Assembly (NCBI GenBank): GCA_964541225.1
Contig: CAZIPN010000008.1
Span: 1-64,000, forward strand
Source: CAZIPN01 sp964541225
GTDB lineage: Bacteria; Actinomycetota; Coriobacteriia; Anaerosomatales; JAAXUF01
Length of the DNA: 64,000 nucleotides
Direction of reading: 5' to 3'
Shown here: positions 62,746 to 64,000 of the stretch, piece by piece
How positions within the stretch are numbered: the stretch's first letter is position 1
Layout of the letters: each line of letters opens with the position of its first letter
Made by a program: the position numbers and the translations under genes
The notes under the pieces: generated by a model
The model's database searches: none
Seen by the model: the letters and a program-made list of their open reading frames with translations, nothing else
What the model was told of the DNA's origin: nothing

Positions 62746-64000
62746 CTAGTCGAGCGACCCAAGCACATCCAACGCGTCGACATTGATCGTGTTGCCTGTG
62801 GCTGCGGGATTGCGTCGGCCTGTGTAGCTGACCACGATCGTGTGCTGGCCGTCTGCAAGATCCGAGGACGTCCAAACGGCGGACTTCCATTGGGCCGAGG
62901 GCGCGTACAGGTCCACGTCGACCGGATCTCCGCCATCGATCGAGACAGACGCGATTCCGTACGTCGGCGATCGGAGCGCGATCAAGGCAACCTCCGTCCC
63001 CGTGAAGTGCGCGGTCATCGTGGCAGAGCCTTCGCTCGACCGCGTGAAGTCCCCACCCGACAGAGCGGCGTTCGAGACGGTGGTCCACGATCCGGTATAG
63101 GTGAGGGCGGGAACGCTCTGCTCGAACCGGGTGCTTGGGTCGTCCGTGACACTGCCAAGCACATCCAACGCGTCGACATTGATCGTGTTGCCTGTGGCTG
63201 CGGGATTGCNNNNNNNNNNNNNNNNNNNNNNNNNNNNNNNNNNNNNNNNNNNNNNNNNNNNNNNNNNNNNNNNNNNNNNNNNNNNNNNNNNNNNNNNNNN
63301 NNNNNNNNNGACAGAGCGGCGTTCGAGACGGTGGTCCACGATCCGGTATAGGTGAGGGCGGGAATGCTCTGCTCGAACCGGGTGCTTGGGTAGGCTGAGA
63401 TGCTGCCGAGAACATCCAACGCGTCGAAGTTGAGTCCGCTTGCTGTCGCGGCGGCGTTCTTCCGGCCAGTCTGGACAATGCTGACTGTGTGAAGGCCGCT
63501 TGGAAGCCCGCTGACGCTCCAGACGGAACTCTGCCACTGGGCACTGGGCGCATACAGGTCAACATCGACCGGCTGTGTGCCATCAACGCTCACTTGCGCG
63601 ATGCCGTAGCTCGACGACTTCAGAGCGATCCAGTCAAATGAAGTTCCTGTGAAGGCGATGCTCACAGTCGCAGTCGGCGACACGGTCTTGATGAAGCTGC
63701 CGCCGGACAAGTATGGGGAGTGGACTGTCGTCCACGCACCCCGTATGAACAAGTTGGAATCATCCTGTTCGTAGCGTGTCGTTGGCGCCGCAATCACGTA
63801 GCCGTCGACGTCCACTGCGTCGAGATTGATTGCGTCAGTCGTGGCCAGTGGGTTCCTAGTGCCTGTCCATGTGAACGTAACCGTGTGGGTAGCGTCCGGC
63901 AGCCCCGAGGCGCCCCATATCTGCTGCTTCCACTGGGCCGAGGGGGCGTAGAGATCGACATCGACTGGCTTCGCACCATCAAGGGAGATGCGCGCGATAC
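62746..64000 (-). CDS. Surface protein with tandem ~132-residue repeats (3' end, partial)
   Basis: The gene runs off the window at 64000 and ends at 62746 with VDALDVLGSLD. At least three repeats are visible. Each has TRxEQ..., a G(S/A)WTTV strand, SGG(S/D)F, an FTGT strand, (S/T)YGIA.VS.DG, PVDVDLYAPSAQW and GxHTV, and ends N(L/F/V)DA(L/V)DV. These are beta-sandwich domains like carbohydrate-binding modules of extracellular actinobacterial proteins. The reading frame is open on both sides of the N run but out of register, because the 100-N length is arbitrary. The N-terminus, any signal peptide and any catalytic domain lie outside the window. Confidence 0.85.
62759..63209 (-). repeat. 396-bp tandem repeat
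   Basis: The block starting at 62759 recurs at 63155, a period of 396 bp (132 codons). The first 55 bp of the two copies are identical. A more divergent copy continues beyond the N gap (equivalent point about 63408). Confidence 0.85.
63210..63309. other. 100-N scaffold gap inside the repeat array
   Basis: Both gap edges are 55-bp stretches that occur elsewhere in the array (63155-63209 equals 62759-62813; 63310-63364 equals 63059-63113). The gap is therefore caused by unresolved repeats. If the 396-bp period holds, the missing length is about 245 bp plus a multiple of 396. Confidence 0.8.

Noticed and set aside
62759..63500. Repeats as a mobile element or CRISPR array
   Set aside because: The period is 396 bp, in frame with a coding sequence, without terminal inverted repeats or transposase.

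Overview
This is a high-GC bacterial chromosome segment. Gene content and dialect (GTG/TTG starts, dnaG-rpoD, recO-era-ybeY-phoH order, HrcA/CIRCE control, pyruvate phosphate dikinase with its regulator, c-di-GMP proteins) suggest an actinobacterium, perhaps a Coriobacteriia-like lineage. That placement is inference. The window is draft sequence: it holds two runs of 100 N (37460-37559 and 63210-63309), both discussed as assembly artefacts. There is no rRNA, CRISPR array, integrase or transposase.

Region 1 (1-12.1 kb) is accessory and signalling. It holds the tail of a GGDEF protein, a small lipoprotein, a Cache-HAMP-PAS-PAS-GGDEF diguanylate cyclase and two small membrane proteins. An isochorismatase-fold hydrolase lies divergent from a MarR regulator plus ABC exporter, and overlapping palindromes sit between them. 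A methyltransferase, an OsmC protein, a rhodanese and a PAS-PAS-HD-GYP phosphodiesterase follow.

Region 2 (12.1-48.2 kb) is almost entirely housekeeping in tight, mostly plus-strand operons: leuS; comEA-comEC-holA; rpsT (minus); lepA; dusB-hemW; CIRCE-hrcA-dnaJ-rsmE-mtaB; phoH-HD phosphohydrolase-ybeY-lipid kinase/PAP2 fusion-CBS protein-cdd-era-deoC-recO; a bacterioferritin-like gene (minus); glyQ-glyS-PPDK regulator-ppdK; and dgt-dnaG-rpoD. Two tRNA genes (Asn on minus, a CAT-anticodon tRNA on plus) close this block.

Region 3 (48.5-64 kb) is a cell-envelope and exopolysaccharide locus. It starts with a PASTA/amidase_3 protein that has lost the residues needed for zinc hydrolysis, a divergent LCP-like membrane protein and an anchored hypothetical. 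Next come a Wzz-BY-kinase, an in-frame flippase/glycosyltransferase fusion, a Wzy-like polymerase, a nucleotidyltransferase/thymidylate-kinase-like protein and an APH-like kinase. A GT4 glycosyltransferase and a hexapeptide acyltransferase complete this run. The genes from the flippase fusion to the acyltransferase overlap stop-on-start, so they are probably one transcript. On the minus strand are another GT4 enzyme and the 3' end of a large surface protein built of tandem repeats of about 132 residues.

The most interesting material is in region 3: a predicted catalytically dead amidase, the flippase-GT fusion, the paired kinase-like proteins and the repeat protein.
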